This document shows positions 15,764 through 24,317 of a stretch of DNA of 26,108 nucleotides, one piece after another. This stretch comes from Betaproteobacteria bacterium (GTDB taxonomy: Bacteria; Pseudomonadota; Gammaproteobacteria; Burkholderiales; Rhodocyclaceae): contig JAPTVL010000168.1 of assembly GCA_028065725.1 (NCBI GenBank), forward strand, positions 1 to 26,108, read 5' to 3'. The position numbers were made by a program, and so were the translations under genes. Positions within the stretch are counted from its first letter, which is position 1. The number at the start of each line of letters is the position of its first letter. Below the pieces are notes generated by a model. That model was not told the DNA's origin, did no database searches, and was given only the letters and a program-made list of their open reading frames with translations.

Positions 15764-16324
15764 ATGCCCTCCAGATGGGTTGTTTCGCTCGCCTTTCTCC
15801 TCGCCCTTCTGCCTGCCGCTCCGGTCAGCGCATCCCCGCTTGACGACGCCCTGAAGGCACTTGAAGCCGGTAGCAGCCCGAAGGCGGTCGAGGTGCTGGT
15901 AAAACTTGCCAACGAAGGCAATCCTCTCGCCCAGTTTCGCTTGGGCGGTCTCTATTATCACGGTCATGGCGTCACGGAAGACGAAAACATGGCCATCTAC
16001 TGGTGGAAAAAGTCGGCGGCCAACGGCAACGCCGAAGCCATGTACCAGATCGCGCATGCCTACCTGTTCGGCAACACGGCAGCACGCAGCGTAGCCGATC
16101 CCGACCGCGAGGCCGCCATCTGGTACTTTCAGGCAGCCAGCGCCGGTCATGCCGAAGCGGCCTATACCCTGGGCTTGCTGTTCCTCGCCGGCAAGGGTGT
16201 CGTCGAAGACCGCAATGAAGCCATCCGCTGGTTTCGCAGCGCTTCCAACAAGGGTCACACCGAAGCACGCAAGGCGCTGGAAACCGCCGAAAAATCGCAC
16301 CCTCGCGCCAAGTCGCGACGCTGA
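15764..16324 (+). CDS. Exported Sel1-repeat protein
   Basis: From ATG 15764 (AAGGAA seven bases upstream) the product is 186 residues with a clear signal peptide (WVVSLAFLLALLPAAPVSA). Four Sel1-like repeats follow (for example LAQFRLGGLYYHGHGV, EAMYQIAHAYLFG and EAAYTLGLLFLAGKGV) and a basic tail. The frame is open further upstream, but that region overlaps the divergent kinase gene and the signal peptide fixes the start. Sel1 proteins are protein-interaction scaffolds. The gene diverges from the kinase with about 100 bases between starts, so both may share a control region. It is a diverged second member beside the Sel1 gene at 12037-12699. It converges on ccmI. Confidence 0.88.
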   Translation: MPSRWVVSLAFLLALLPAAPVSASPLDDALKALEAGSSPKAVEVLVKLANEGNPLAQFRLGGLYYHGHGVTEDENMAIYWWKKSAANGNAEAMYQIAHAYLFGNTAARSVADPDREAAIWYFQAASAGHAEAAYTLGLLFLAGKGVVEDRNEAIRWFRSASNKGHTEARKALETAEKSHPRAKSRR

Positions 16325-16370
16325 TCGAACTGCGGCCGGCGTACGGTCCCGGGGTACGGTGCAAGCTGCC

Positions 16371-17609
16371 TCACTTAACGACGGCGCCGATCGTCACCAC
16401 CACGCCGCTGGCGCCCACCGCTACCGGCGCCGAAAAACCTTCAAAATCGCCGGGCTTGGCCAGTGCCTCGCCGCTACGCGACACACGCGCCCCGATAAGT
16501 ACCGATTTGGCCGATGACAAACGCACATTGGGTGCCATCGACATCGAATCATCGAGCTTGAATGAATACGGCAGCTTGGCGCCATTGACCCGCGCCATGG
16601 CCAGCGGAACCCTCGATCCATCGACGTTGCGCGCAAAGACGAACAAGGTTCCGTCCGCCGGAAGTTTGCCAGCCAGCCCCGGCGCCAGCACCACCGTCCC
16701 GGATACCGCTGCCGGACCCGATGCCAACGGCGACGCAGCGACCGAAGCGCCGGCTTGCGCCGCTGGAGCACCCATCCTGCGCTGGGCGTCGGCGATGCTG
16801 TTGCCAATGCTCTGGGCAACCTTGGAATCCGGCGGAACCACGTTCAGTATGATGCGCCAAGCCTCGATGGCGGCATTGAAGTCGCCGCGTTCGAACGCCG
16901 CCGAGCCCTGCAGGGCAAGCGACTTGACGTGCCGCGGATCGATACTCAGCGCGCGGGCAATGATCTTCTCGGGTTCGCCGCTCAGCCGGCGCCCCTGCGC
17001 CATGGCCGTGACATCAGCATAATCAGCAAGCAGATTGGCGCTCGGCGGCAGCAGCATGGTCGCCCGTCCGAAGGCCGCGGCGGCCTCTGCATAGCGGCCC
17101 AGAGTTCCATACGAACGGCCCAGCATCAACCAGCCTTCTCCATCATCGGGATTGGCCTGCAAGCGCTCTGCCAGCTTGTCCGCCATAGCCTGGATCTGCT
17201 GCGGCGTCAGGGCATGGCTGCCGGCTTCCGCTGCGGCCTGCGGCTTCAGCGCATCGGGCGTGCCGAGCTTGAGATACAGTCCGACCACCAAAGCCGGCAT
17301 GACCAGACCGAGGGCGGCGGCCAACGCAAGCTTGCGTCCTGTCTGCGAATGGGCCGCCGACCGGCTGGCGGCGCCATCTTCGAGCGCACGGCGCTCAAGC
17401 TCCGCCTGCTCCGCGGCAAACAACGCCGGATCGAGCAGGCCTTCCTTGCGCTGATCTTCGAGATCGCTCATCTGATCGCGCAGGACGGCAATGCTGAGAG
17501 CCCGCGAGCTGCCGATCTGGCGCTCGCGATCTTTCAGCAGCAAGGGCAACAGGACCAGCGCCAGCACCGCCAGCGTCAATGCCACGGCAACTGCAACGAA
17601 GGCGCTCAT
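16371..17609 (-). CDS. ccmI: Cytochrome c biogenesis protein CcmI (CycH)
   Basis: The 412-residue protein delivers apocytochrome c to the CcmFH heme lyase at the outer face of the inner membrane. TM1 (5-25), a cytoplasmic loop with a leucine-rich coiled segment (LRDQMSDLEDQRKEGLLD), TM2 (about 94-113), a periplasmic TPR region (about 135-280) and a C-terminal beta-rich domain (about 300-412) match the long CcmI type. The start overlaps the ccmH stop by four bases (ATGA, 17606-17609). It is the last gene of the operon and converges on the plus-strand Sel1 gene with 46 bases between stops; no strong terminator is visible there. Confidence 0.9.
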   Translation of the reverse strand: MSAFVAVAVALTLAVLALVLLPLLLKDRERQIGSSRALSIAVLRDQMSDLEDQRKEGLLDPALFAAEQAELERRALEDGAASRSAAHSQTGRKLALAAALGLVMPALVVGLYLKLGTPDALKPQAAAEAGSHALTPQQIQAMADKLAERLQANPDDGEGWLMLGRSYGTLGRYAEAAAAFGRATMLLPPSANLLADYADVTAMAQGRRLSGEPEKIIARALSIDPRHVKSLALQGSAAFERGDFNAAIEAWRIILNVVPPDSKVAQSIGNSIADAQRRMGAPAAQAGASVAASPLASGPAAVSGTVVLAPGLAGKLPADGTLFVFARNVDGSRVPLAMARVNGAKLPYSFKLDDSMSMAPNVRLSSAKSVLIGARVSRSGEALAKPGDFEGFSAPVAVGASGVVVTIGAVVK

Positions 17610-18118
17610 GGGCGATCACCTTCGCGCTTGCCCAGCAACTCGACCGCCTGCTGGTGTTCGTTCTCGGAGAGTTCCTGAGTCGGCTGAGCGCCACGCTTGC
17701 GCAGCTTCAGCACCAGGAACACCAGGCTCAGGATCAGCAGCAGGAAGGGACCGCCCCAGAGCAGCCAGGTGGTGCTCTTCACCGGCGGCCGATACAGAAC
17801 GAAATCGCCATAGCGCTGCACCATGAAATCGATGATCTCCTTGTCGTTCCTGCCGGCCCGCACCATGTCGCGAATCTCGCGCTTCATGTCCGCGGAAAAC
17901 GAGGACTGGGAATCGGCAATGCTTTGCCCCATGCAGGTAAGGCAGCGCAGTTCTTCGGCAAGTTTGTTGACCCGCGCCTCCACCACCGGATCGCCGACCG
18001 GCTGGGCAATCCCCTCGGCAGCCAATGCCGGCTGCAGTCCAAGCGCCAGCAGCATCGCGACCAGGAAACGCCGTAGTGCCAACGCCGACTTTTCCGCCAT
18101 CGCGTAGCAGTTTGTCAT
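17606..18118 (-). CDS. ccmH: Cytochrome c maturation thioreductase CcmH (NrfF/CcmL type)
   Basis: About 170 residues. A signal peptide (LVAMLLALGLQPALA) precedes the periplasmic domain with the redox motif LRCLTC, followed by GQSIADSQS and the YGDFVLYRPP block, diagnostic of CcmH. One C-terminal membrane helix (WLLWGGPFLLLILSLVFLVL) anchors it. It reduces the disulfide of the apocytochrome CxxCH so that heme can be attached, together with CcmG and CcmF. The length matches the short CcmH form that pairs with a separate CcmI. ATG 18118 is chosen; it lies a few bases past the ccmG stop, and ATG 18100 is an alternative. Confidence 0.92.
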   Translation of the reverse strand: MTNCYAMAEKSALALRRFLVAMLLALGLQPALAAEGIAQPVGDPVVEARVNKLAEELRCLTCMGQSIADSQSSFSADMKREIRDMVRAGRNDKEIIDFMVQRYGDFVLYRPPVKSTTWLLWGGPFLLLILSLVFLVLKLRKRGAQPTQELSENEHQQAVELLGKREGDRP

Positions 18119-18122
18119 TCGA

Positions 18123-18653
18123 TCAACCACGCGCAAGCTCCTCCGCCAGCGGCAGGATCTTGGTCTTCAAGGCCTCGGTGGTGACCGGGCCGATATGCTT
18201 GTAGCGAATCATCCCGTTCTTGTCGATGAGAAAGGTTTCCGGCACGCCATACACGCCGAAATCGATGCCCACCCGGCCATCGGCATCGACCGCGGAAACC
18301 AGATAGGGGTCGCCGCCATGCTGAGTCAGCCAGGCGATCGCCGCCGCACGGTCGTCCTTGTAATTGAGGCCGATGATGGTGATCTTTTTCTGCTGATCCA
18401 GATCGATCAGCACCGGATGCTCCTGGCGGCAGGAGACACACCAGGAGGCCCATACGTTGAGCAGCCAGACCTTGCCGCGCATGTCTTCGGGCGAAATGAA
18501 CTTGTCGCTGGCCTGCAACTGCGCCAGACGGAAGGACGGCACCGGCTTGCCGATCAGCGGCGAGGGAACCTCGCGCGGATTCAGCCGCAATCCGGCGGCG
18601 AGAAAGCCGGCAAGAACGATGAAAATTGCCAGGGGAAAAAGAAAACGCCTCAT
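18123..18653 (-). CDS. ccmG: Thiol:disulfide interchange protein CcmG/DsbE
   Basis: This 176-residue membrane-anchored thioredoxin-like protein (anchor at about 5-23) keeps apocytochrome and CcmH cysteines reduced. The active site is WCVSC (C72, C75), the cis-proline region is GVPETFLI, and the fold matches CcmG in length. The usual CcmG active site is WCxxC with variable middle residues, so VS is acceptable. ATG 18653 has AAGGAG five bases upstream; this ribosome site overlaps the end of ccmF. It sits between ccmF and ccmH in the standard order. Confidence 0.92.
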   Translation of the reverse strand: MRRFLFPLAIFIVLAGFLAAGLRLNPREVPSPLIGKPVPSFRLAQLQASDKFISPEDMRGKVWLLNVWASWCVSCRQEHPVLIDLDQQKKITIIGLNYKDDRAAAIAWLTQHGGDPYLVSAVDADGRVGIDFGVYGVPETFLIDKNGMIRYKHIGPVTTEALKTKILPLAEELARG

Positions 18654-18662
18654 CAATGCTCC

Positions 18663-20639
18663 TTAAGCCGTAACCGCGGAACTGGTATCCGCAACATCCG
18701 CACGCTGCCGAATCCGGTATCTGCGATCGGACGCTGCCAGCGCGCCACCCAGGGCCATCAGCAGACAGCCGACCCAGATCCAGCTCACCAAAGGCTTGTG
18801 CTGGACCCGCACAATCCACGAAACATCATCGACCGGCTCGCCCAGCGAGACATACAGATCGCGAAACACATTGGTATCGATGGCCGCCTCGGTCATCGGC
18901 ATTTTCTGCACCAGATACATGCGCTTCTCCGGATGCATCACGGTCACCGGCTTGCCATCCCGACTCACATTGACCGTGGCGCGAGCCGCCATGTAGTTGG
19001 GGCCGCGCACCTCGCCGAGCGCCATCAGCTGGAACTCGTAACCTCCCGCCAAGGCCTTTTCACCCGGCTGCATTTTCACCTCGCTGGCGGTCTCGTAGCC
19101 CTTCACCATGCTGACGCCGAGAATGAACACCCCGATGCCGACATGGGCCAGCAACATGCCCCACTTCGCCAGCGGCACCGATGCCAGGCGCTGGGCGAAC
19201 GACGCATTGCCGCCGCGTTCGCGCATGTGTTCGACCAGCACGGTGACGCTCGAGGCGATCGCCCAGAATCCGAGCAGCAGGCCGAAGGCCAGTACCGGCG
19301 CCCAACGCCCCAGCAGCAGCGGCAGCACCATCGCCGCCAGCAGCGCAAAGCCGACCGCCCAGCGCAGACGCGGCCAGAAATCGATCATGCGCGCCTGTTT
19401 CCAGCGCGCGAAGGGCCCCAACCCCATCAATAGCACCAGCGGCGCCATGAGGGGGAAGAACACCGCCTCGAAATATGGCGGCCCGACGGACACCTTGCCC
19501 AGTCCCAGCGAATCGAGGAACAGTGGGTAGAGCGTGCCCAACAGCACCGCGCCGGCGGCCACCACCAGCAGCACGTTATTCACCAGCAGGAAGGTCTCGC
19601 GCGACAGCAGCTCGAAGCGGCCGCCCAGCCCCACCGTCGGCGCCCGCCAGGCGTACAGCAGCAGCGAAATGCCGACCACCAGCACCAGAAAGCCCAGCAC
19701 GAAGACGCCGCGCTTGGGATCGGTGGCGAAGGCATGCACCGAGGTCAGCACGCCGGAGCGGACCAGGAATGTTCCTAAAAGCGATAGGGAGAAAGCCATG
19801 ATGGCGAGCAACACGGTCCAGTTCTTGAATCCGCCGCGCTTCTCGGTCACCGCCAATGAGTGGATCAGCGCCGTACCGATCAGCCAGGGCATGAAGGAGG
19901 CGTTCTCCACCGGATCCCAGAACCACCAGCCGCCCCAGCCCAGTTCGTAATACGCCCACCAGGAGCCGATGGCGATTCCCAATGTCAGGAATAACCAGGC
20001 TACCGTGGTCCATGGCCGCGACCAGCGCGCCCAGGCAGCATCCAGCCGGCCCGAAATCAGGGCCGAGATGGCAAAGGCGAAGGCCACCGCGAAGCCGACA
20101 TAGCCCGTGTACAGCAGCGGCGGATGAATCGCCATGCCGGGATCCTGCAGCAGCGGATTCAGGTCGCGGCCATCCACGGCAGCCGGCAGCAGACGCTCGA
20201 AGGGGTTGGAGGTCAGCAGCAGGAACAGCACGAAGCCGACCGTGATCAGGCCCATCACGCCCAGCGCGTTGGCCACGGTTTGCAGTGGCAGGCGCTGGCT
20301 GAAGGCCGCCACTGCCGCCGTCCACACCGAAAGTATGAATACCCATAACAGCATCGAACCTTCATGCCCGCCCCAGACCGCGGTCACCTTGTAGAACATG
20401 GGCAGCATCGAGTTCGAGTTCTGTGCGACGTAGAGCACCGAGAAATCGTTGCTGACGAACGCCGTCACCAGGCAGGCAAAGGCGGTCAGCATCACCAGGA
20501 ACTGGGCCGCCGCCGCCGGCCGCGCCACGCTCATCAGGCGCACGTCGCCGCGCAAGCTGCCGACGATGGGCACGATGCCCTGCACCAGGGCCACTGCCAG
20601 CGCCAGGATCAGGGAAAACTGGCCAAGTTCAGGAAACAT
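18663..20639 (-). CDS. ccmF: Cytochrome c heme lyase subunit CcmF
   Basis: About 658 residues from ATG 20639, which has GGAG seven bases upstream. The longer frame to 20705 has no support. CcmF is the large polytopic subunit that takes heme from CcmE and joins it to apocytochrome c. The tryptophan-rich motif GWGGWWFWDPVENASF (about 234-249) is intact. The four histidines known to bind heme in CcmF have counterparts at H172 (HPPLLY), H260, H302 and H499. Many membrane helices cover the whole length. It follows the TPR gene by 81 bases and leads into ccmG. Whether it serves all c cytochromes or a special set cannot be told, since ccmABCDE are not in the window. Confidence 0.95.
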   Translation of the reverse strand: MFPELGQFSLILALAVALVQGIVPIVGSLRGDVRLMSVARPAAAAQFLVMLTAFACLVTAFVSNDFSVLYVAQNSNSMLPMFYKVTAVWGGHEGSMLLWVFILSVWTAAVAAFSQRLPLQTVANALGVMGLITVGFVLFLLLTSNPFERLLPAAVDGRDLNPLLQDPGMAIHPPLLYTGYVGFAVAFAFAISALISGRLDAAWARWSRPWTTVAWLFLTLGIAIGSWWAYYELGWGGWWFWDPVENASFMPWLIGTALIHSLAVTEKRGGFKNWTVLLAIMAFSLSLLGTFLVRSGVLTSVHAFATDPKRGVFVLGFLVLVVGISLLLYAWRAPTVGLGGRFELLSRETFLLVNNVLLVVAAGAVLLGTLYPLFLDSLGLGKVSVGPPYFEAVFFPLMAPLVLLMGLGPFARWKQARMIDFWPRLRWAVGFALLAAMVLPLLLGRWAPVLAFGLLLGFWAIASSVTVLVEHMRERGGNASFAQRLASVPLAKWGMLLAHVGIGVFILGVSMVKGYETASEVKMQPGEKALAGGYEFQLMALGEVRGPNYMAARATVNVSRDGKPVTVMHPEKRMYLVQKMPMTEAAIDTNVFRDLYVSLGEPVDDVSWIVRVQHKPLVSWIWVGCLLMALGGALAASDRRYRIRQRADVADTSSAVTA

Positions 20640-20720
20640 TCGATTACTCCGCGTGCGAATTAGGTTGCGTGGAAATGCATTTTCCGGCCGGTAGCCCAGA
20701 GGCAAGCTGCGTGCCAGCGA

Positions 20721-21284
20721 CTACTTCGACTCCGTCTTGGGTGGAGCTTCCTTCCTCAGGCGCTCCCGCCATTCCCACACCGCCGACTCGGCACGGCGAC
20801 GGAAAGGATCATCCCGTTTCGCCCGGTGCAGCCAGGCTTCCATCGATTCCAGCGCCCCGCGGTAGTCGCCCAGACCTTCGTAGGCCTCGGCCATGCCGTA
20901 ATAGGCATTCAGCTGGTTGCGATTGAGCTCGGTCGCACCATCGAAAAAATCAAGGGCCTCCTTGTAGCGTTTCTGCCCCAGCATGGCAAATCCCATGTTG
21001 ACATGGGCTTCCGGCATCTTCGGCGCCAGTTGCAGCACGCGGTGGAAGGCGGTCATGGCATGATCGTATTGCTTGGAGTGCAACATGATCACGCCCTGCT
21101 TGAAACGCAGGTCGATCTCTTCCTTGCGCTTGGCGTCGACATGGGCCGGCAGGTCGGGACGATCGGCAGCATTGATCCACCGGTCGAGCAGATAGCCGCT
21201 TCCCGCCACCAGCAGCACGGTGACCACCAGACCGACGATCCGCAGATCCCGCCCGCGTCGCCCCGAAAGCAGCGTCTCAGCCAT
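20721..21284 (-). CDS. Membrane-anchored TPR protein (NrfG/CcmI-like)
   Basis: The 187-residue protein has one N-terminal membrane helix (about 15-35) and a periplasmic domain with about three TPR units (57-160; e.g. MTAFHRVLQLAPKMPEAHVNMGFA, given here in part as LQLAPKMPEAHVN). A basic segment ends it. TPR proteins such as NrfG and the CcmI tail bind the C-termini of apocytochromes and deliver them to the heme lyase, which fits its place just before ccmF. The start overlaps the preceding gene's stop by eight bases (21277-21284), so it is translationally coupled. An apocytochrome-chaperone role is an inference from context. Confidence 0.8.
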   Translation of the reverse strand: MAETLLSGRRGRDLRIVGLVVTVLLVAGSGYLLDRWINAADRPDLPAHVDAKRKEEIDLRFKQGVIMLHSKQYDHAMTAFHRVLQLAPKMPEAHVNMGFAMLGQKRYKEALDFFDGATELNRNQLNAYYGMAEAYEGLGDYRGALESMEAWLHRAKRDDPFRRRAESAVWEWRERLRKEAPPKTESK

Positions 21285-22665
21285 GGCGCGCCACCCGCAG
21301 CGATACGCCCGGCCACAACTGGCGCAGCACCAGATAAAGGAACATCAGGATGCCTGCGGTGGCGAGGCTGCCGCCGAGGCCGAGGAACACCCGCGACACG
21401 GTTTCGACGCTGAGTTCGACGCCGACATTGCCGGCCATCTTGCGCGGCGCGCCCATCAGGCCGGCGCCGGCCAGGCCGGACATCATCATCAGGATGCCAT
21501 AGCCGTAGAGCCGCAACTGCAGTCCGATGCGCAGCTGCGGCGGCATGGCATGGCCCAGCAGCGGCAGCACGCCGTAGGTCAGCCCCATGAAGGCCAGCGT
21601 CACCGCGCCGATGGTGCCGTGGTAATGCGCGGTGACCAGCGTCGTCTGGCCATCGATGATCGCGCCCAGCACGATGCCGCAGACCAGCAGCAGCACCGAC
21701 AGCGCCAACCCTGCCGCTGGTACCGACTTGTTGCGCCGATGCCGCACCAGCAGCAGGCCACCCAGAAACAGCGGCACTTCCCAACTGGTCCATTGCATCA
21801 AGCGCGTGAAGGCCGCGAAATACTCGGTACTGGCCGGTCCCAGGACCAGCAGCAAGGGCGCCGCCAGCGCCGGCGCCGCGCCCAGCAGCAGCAGCAGCCT
21901 GAGTCGCCTGGCGGAAGGCAGGGCCAGCGCGGGCGGACACAGGCCCAGCCAGGCCAGCATCATCAGCGTGGTCAGGCAGAACTGCCAGATATGGCCGGGG
22001 CCCCAGAACAGGGTTTCGAACAGCGCATGGCCCGTCAGCGATGCAGACACCTGCCGCCAGGTGACGGCCAGCACCGCCAGCGCAATCAATACCACCGCCG
22101 CGGCCAGCCACAGCCCAAGTTTCAAGACCGTGTCGTAAGCATCAGGCGAAGAGTCGGCGCTGGCGGGACGCCGAAGATCCGTTGCCCGGTTTGCCAAAGG
22201 CCATTCCACGAATGCAACCGACGCGCTGACCAGCACCGCCAGCCCATAAATTGCCAGACCGGCGAGAAACACCGGGCTGTCGAGCACCGGCATGTAGTTG
22301 CTCATGAATGGGCGCACCGCACCGAAGGCCGGGGAAATCGCCATCAGCAAGGCCCCCAGCGCCGCCAGCGCCAGCGCCGTCCAGCCCCAGATTCCCGGCA
22401 CCCGGCGTGCCGCCAGGCTCCAGAGCACGCCGGCAAAGGCCATGAACCAGACCCATTGCGACAGATCGACATGCAGCGTCAGCGCCACACGATAGAACTC
22501 GGTTCCGGGAAACAGCGAGCCCAGGCCCGGAACGCGCGCCATCACGATCAGGATGGCAAACAGGCTCGATGCCGCCACGGCGGCCGTAGCCAGCACCAGC
22601 CAGCCCAGGGCCAGATGCGCCCCCGCCTCGTGGCGGTGTTGCGGCAACATGGAAGCCAGCCTCAT
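21277..22665 (-). CDS. Heme-copper oxidase subunit I-like membrane protein with incomplete copper site
   Basis: This 462-residue protein has about twelve hydrophobic helices and resembles cbb3/NO-reductase-type subunit I. From ATG 22665, H65 (helix II, LHVDLSQW) could bind the low-spin heme, and H347/H349 in HYHGTIGA match the HxH pair that binds both hemes. The copper-site helix has one histidine, H225, in FWGPGHIWQF, but the HH pair of the next helix is missing: around residues 280-297 the sequence reads FTRLMQWTSWE. Dioxygen or NO chemistry is therefore doubtful. The start overlaps the ccsA stop (ATGA, 22662-22665). The setting inside a heme-lyase operon suggests a heme-handling, quinol-oxidising or assembly role rather than a respiratory oxidase; this is inference. 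The longer frame to 22818 overlaps ccsA and is rejected. Confidence 0.75.
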   Translation of the reverse strand: MRLASMLPQHRHEAGAHLALGWLVLATAAVAASSLFAILIVMARVPGLGSLFPGTEFYRVALTLHVDLSQWVWFMAFAGVLWSLAARRVPGIWGWTALALAALGALLMAISPAFGAVRPFMSNYMPVLDSPVFLAGLAIYGLAVLVSASVAFVEWPLANRATDLRRPASADSSPDAYDTVLKLGLWLAAAVVLIALAVLAVTWRQVSASLTGHALFETLFWGPGHIWQFCLTTLMMLAWLGLCPPALALPSARRLRLLLLLGAAPALAAPLLLVLGPASTEYFAAFTRLMQWTSWEVPLFLGGLLLVRHRRNKSVPAAGLALSVLLLVCGIVLGAIIDGQTTLVTAHYHGTIGAVTLAFMGLTYGVLPLLGHAMPPQLRIGLQLRLYGYGILMMMSGLAGAGLMGAPRKMAGNVGVELSVETVSRVFLGLGGSLATAGILMFLYLVLRQLWPGVSLRVARHG

Positions 22666-23477
22666 ACCGCGCCCTTGTGCGGCGATTCCGAAATGAAGGG
22701 GATACCGAAGAAGGTCAGGAAGGCGAAGACGAACACCCCGAGGATCATCCAGGAGCCGATAACAGGCGAGCTTTTCATGGTCAAACGCCAATGCAAGGCG
22801 AATGCCAGCATGATCCATGTGATGAAGGACCAGGTCTCCAGCGGATCCCAGGCCCAGTAGCGCCCCCAGGCGTCCTGTGCCCAGATCGCCCCCGAAATCA
22901 GCATCAGGGTCTGAAAGATGATGCCCAGGGCCATGAAGCGGTAAGCCAGGTCGTCGAGACGCTCGTCCGCCGGCAGCCCGGTAAAGCGCGACACGCCGAT
23001 CCCGGCGCGGCGCAGCAGGATCACGCCGGCCATCCCGACCGCCACCAGCACCGTGCCGAGAAACACCTTGGACAGGCCGACGTGGATATAAAGCCAGGGC
23101 GTGCGGAAGGTTTGCGGAAAGTGTCCCTCATGAGTGCTGGACAGGGTCATCCAGCCCAGCATGACGAAAATGATCGGCATCACCACCGCCGCCGTGCCGC
23201 GAATCGGCGGATAGCGCCAGTAAGCAATGGCGAAAATCAGGCCAAAGCTCCAGACATTGCTGGCAAGCACCTCGAACATGGTGATGAAGGGGCCGTGACC
23301 CAGGCGTTCCCAGCGCAGACCCAGCGACACGCTGAGCAGCGCCAAGCCCAAGATCAGACTGCCCAACACGAAGCGGTGCGGGGCTTTCTTCAGCACCACG
23401 CCGAAAATCGCCACGACGCCGGAAAGCACATAGGCCACCACCGCCACCCAGAGAATCTGCAGTTCCCGCTGTTCCAT
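22662..23477 (-). CDS. ccsA: CcsA/CcmC-type cytochrome c heme-handling protein
   Basis: This 271-residue membrane protein has about eight helices. The tryptophan-rich heme motif is GRYWAWDPLETWSF (about 205-218). Histidines H132 (WLYIHVGLS) and H229 (FALHWRL) flank it, as in CcsA/ResC and CcmC. In System II, CcsA carries heme across the membrane to the synthase; in System I, CcmC loads heme onto CcmE. The N-terminal GHGPFITMFEVLAS block looks more like CcsA than CcmC. ATG 23477 is the first gene of the seven-gene operon, and its stop overlaps the next gene. Mixed with ccmFGHI, this gives an unusual combination of System I and CcsA-type parts. Confidence 0.88.
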   Translation of the reverse strand: MEQRELQILWVAVVAYVLSGVVAIFGVVLKKAPHRFVLGSLILGLALLSVSLGLRWERLGHGPFITMFEVLASNVWSFGLIFAIAYWRYPPIRGTAAVVMPIIFVMLGWMTLSSTHEGHFPQTFRTPWLYIHVGLSKVFLGTVLVAVGMAGVILLRRAGIGVSRFTGLPADERLDDLAYRFMALGIIFQTLMLISGAIWAQDAWGRYWAWDPLETWSFITWIMLAFALHWRLTMKSSPVIGSWMILGVFVFAFLTFFGIPFISESPHKGAV

Positions 23478-23493
23478 GGCGCAATGTTACCGA

Positions 23494-23519
23494 GACGCGG
23501 ATTCGACGCGAACCGCGTC
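23494..23519. promoter_or_regulatory. Dyad between the divergent ccsA and cytochrome c genes
   Basis: GACGCGG (23494-23500) and CCGCGTC (23513-23519) form a 7-bp inverted repeat with a 12-base spacer that repeats GACGCG. It sits 17 bases upstream of the ccsA start, in the only noncoding stretch shared by the two divergent genes, so it could be an operator for either. A TAAAAT at 23539-23544 is a possible -10 for the plus-strand gene, with no good -35. Confidence 0.3.
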
Positions 23520-23575
23520 GGCGGCAATGGACAGCCGGTAAAATATTGTGACTTCTTCTCTCGTGATCATTGTTT

Positions 23576-24208
23576 ATGGCAAAGAATTCATCAACCCGAA
23601 ACATCGGGAACGCGTGCCTCGGCAGCTGGCTAGTGACCGCGGCATTGTTGTTCGGTTCCACCGCAAGCGGCGTCCATGGAGCTGAAAGCACGGACATTAC
23701 CCGCGATTGTACCGAATGCCACGGCATCGATGGCCTCGGCTTCAAGCCGGGTGTGCCTCACCTCAACGCTCAACCCGAGCCTTTGTTGACGGGCATGATC
23801 AATGCCTTTCAGCAGGGCAAGCGGCCGACCAAGGTGAAAATGCATCGCGACATCCCAGACGCCGGCGTTGCACCGCTGGCCAAACACTATTCACAGCAAA
23901 AGGCGCAGCGCCCGAAATCAGCCACCAACCCGGACCTCGTCGCCCGCGGCGAGGCCGTCTATCTCAAGCGTTGCGCCGACTGCCACGTCGACAACGGCCG
24001 CGATTCGGACAAGGAAGCGCCGCTGATGGCGGCCCAGGATCTGAACTACCTGATCGAACAAACACTGGCTTTCAAGTCCGGCGTGCGCAAGTTTCCCTTC
24101 CTGATGGACGGCGCCTACAAGGACCTGACCGACGATGACCTGACCGCCGCCGCCCACTTCTTTGCCGCCCAGGAGCAGGAAATTCAGAAGAAACGCCGGC
24201 GCCGTTGA
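23576..24208 (+). CDS. Periplasmic diheme cytochrome c (c4/c553-like)
   Basis: The 210-residue protein has a signal peptide (WLVTAALLFGSTASGVHGA) and two class I heme domains, with CTECH (about 45-49) and CADCH (about 132-136). The second domain contains a possible axial methionine in FPFLMDG. The overall plan, two small homologous domains in one chain, fits cytochrome c4, which carries electrons to terminal oxidases or other periplasmic acceptors. A basic tail (KKRRRR) ends it. ATG 23576 is chosen over TTG 23570 because it is a standard codon; neither has a clear ribosome site. It diverges from the heme-lyase operon, a sensible pairing of a c cytochrome with its maturation genes. Confidence 0.85.
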   Translation: MAKNSSTRNIGNACLGSWLVTAALLFGSTASGVHGAESTDITRDCTECHGIDGLGFKPGVPHLNAQPEPLLTGMINAFQQGKRPTKVKMHRDIPDAGVAPLAKHYSQQKAQRPKSATNPDLVARGEAVYLKRCADCHVDNGRDSDKEAPLMAAQDLNYLIEQTLAFKSGVRKFPFLMDGAYKDLTDDDLTAAAHFFAAQEQEIQKKRRRR

Positions 24209-24317
24209 AGCTTGATGGGATCTGCCGACATCGAACGGCACTGATTGCCATCATCTTCATCAACCTTTCCCGGGACGCGTCGTAAAGCAAAGAAGCTTTT
24301 TGTGTGCCGGATCGTTC

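Noticed and set aside
18195..19433. Plus-strand open frame of 412 codons
   Set aside because: It is antisense to ccmG and ccmF, which carry clear catalytic motifs.
21220..22860. Plus-strand open frame of 546 codons, rich in Gln, Arg and His
   Set aside because: It is antisense to the oxidase-like and ccsA genes. The composition is typical of a shadow of a leucine/alanine-rich membrane protein in GC-rich DNA.
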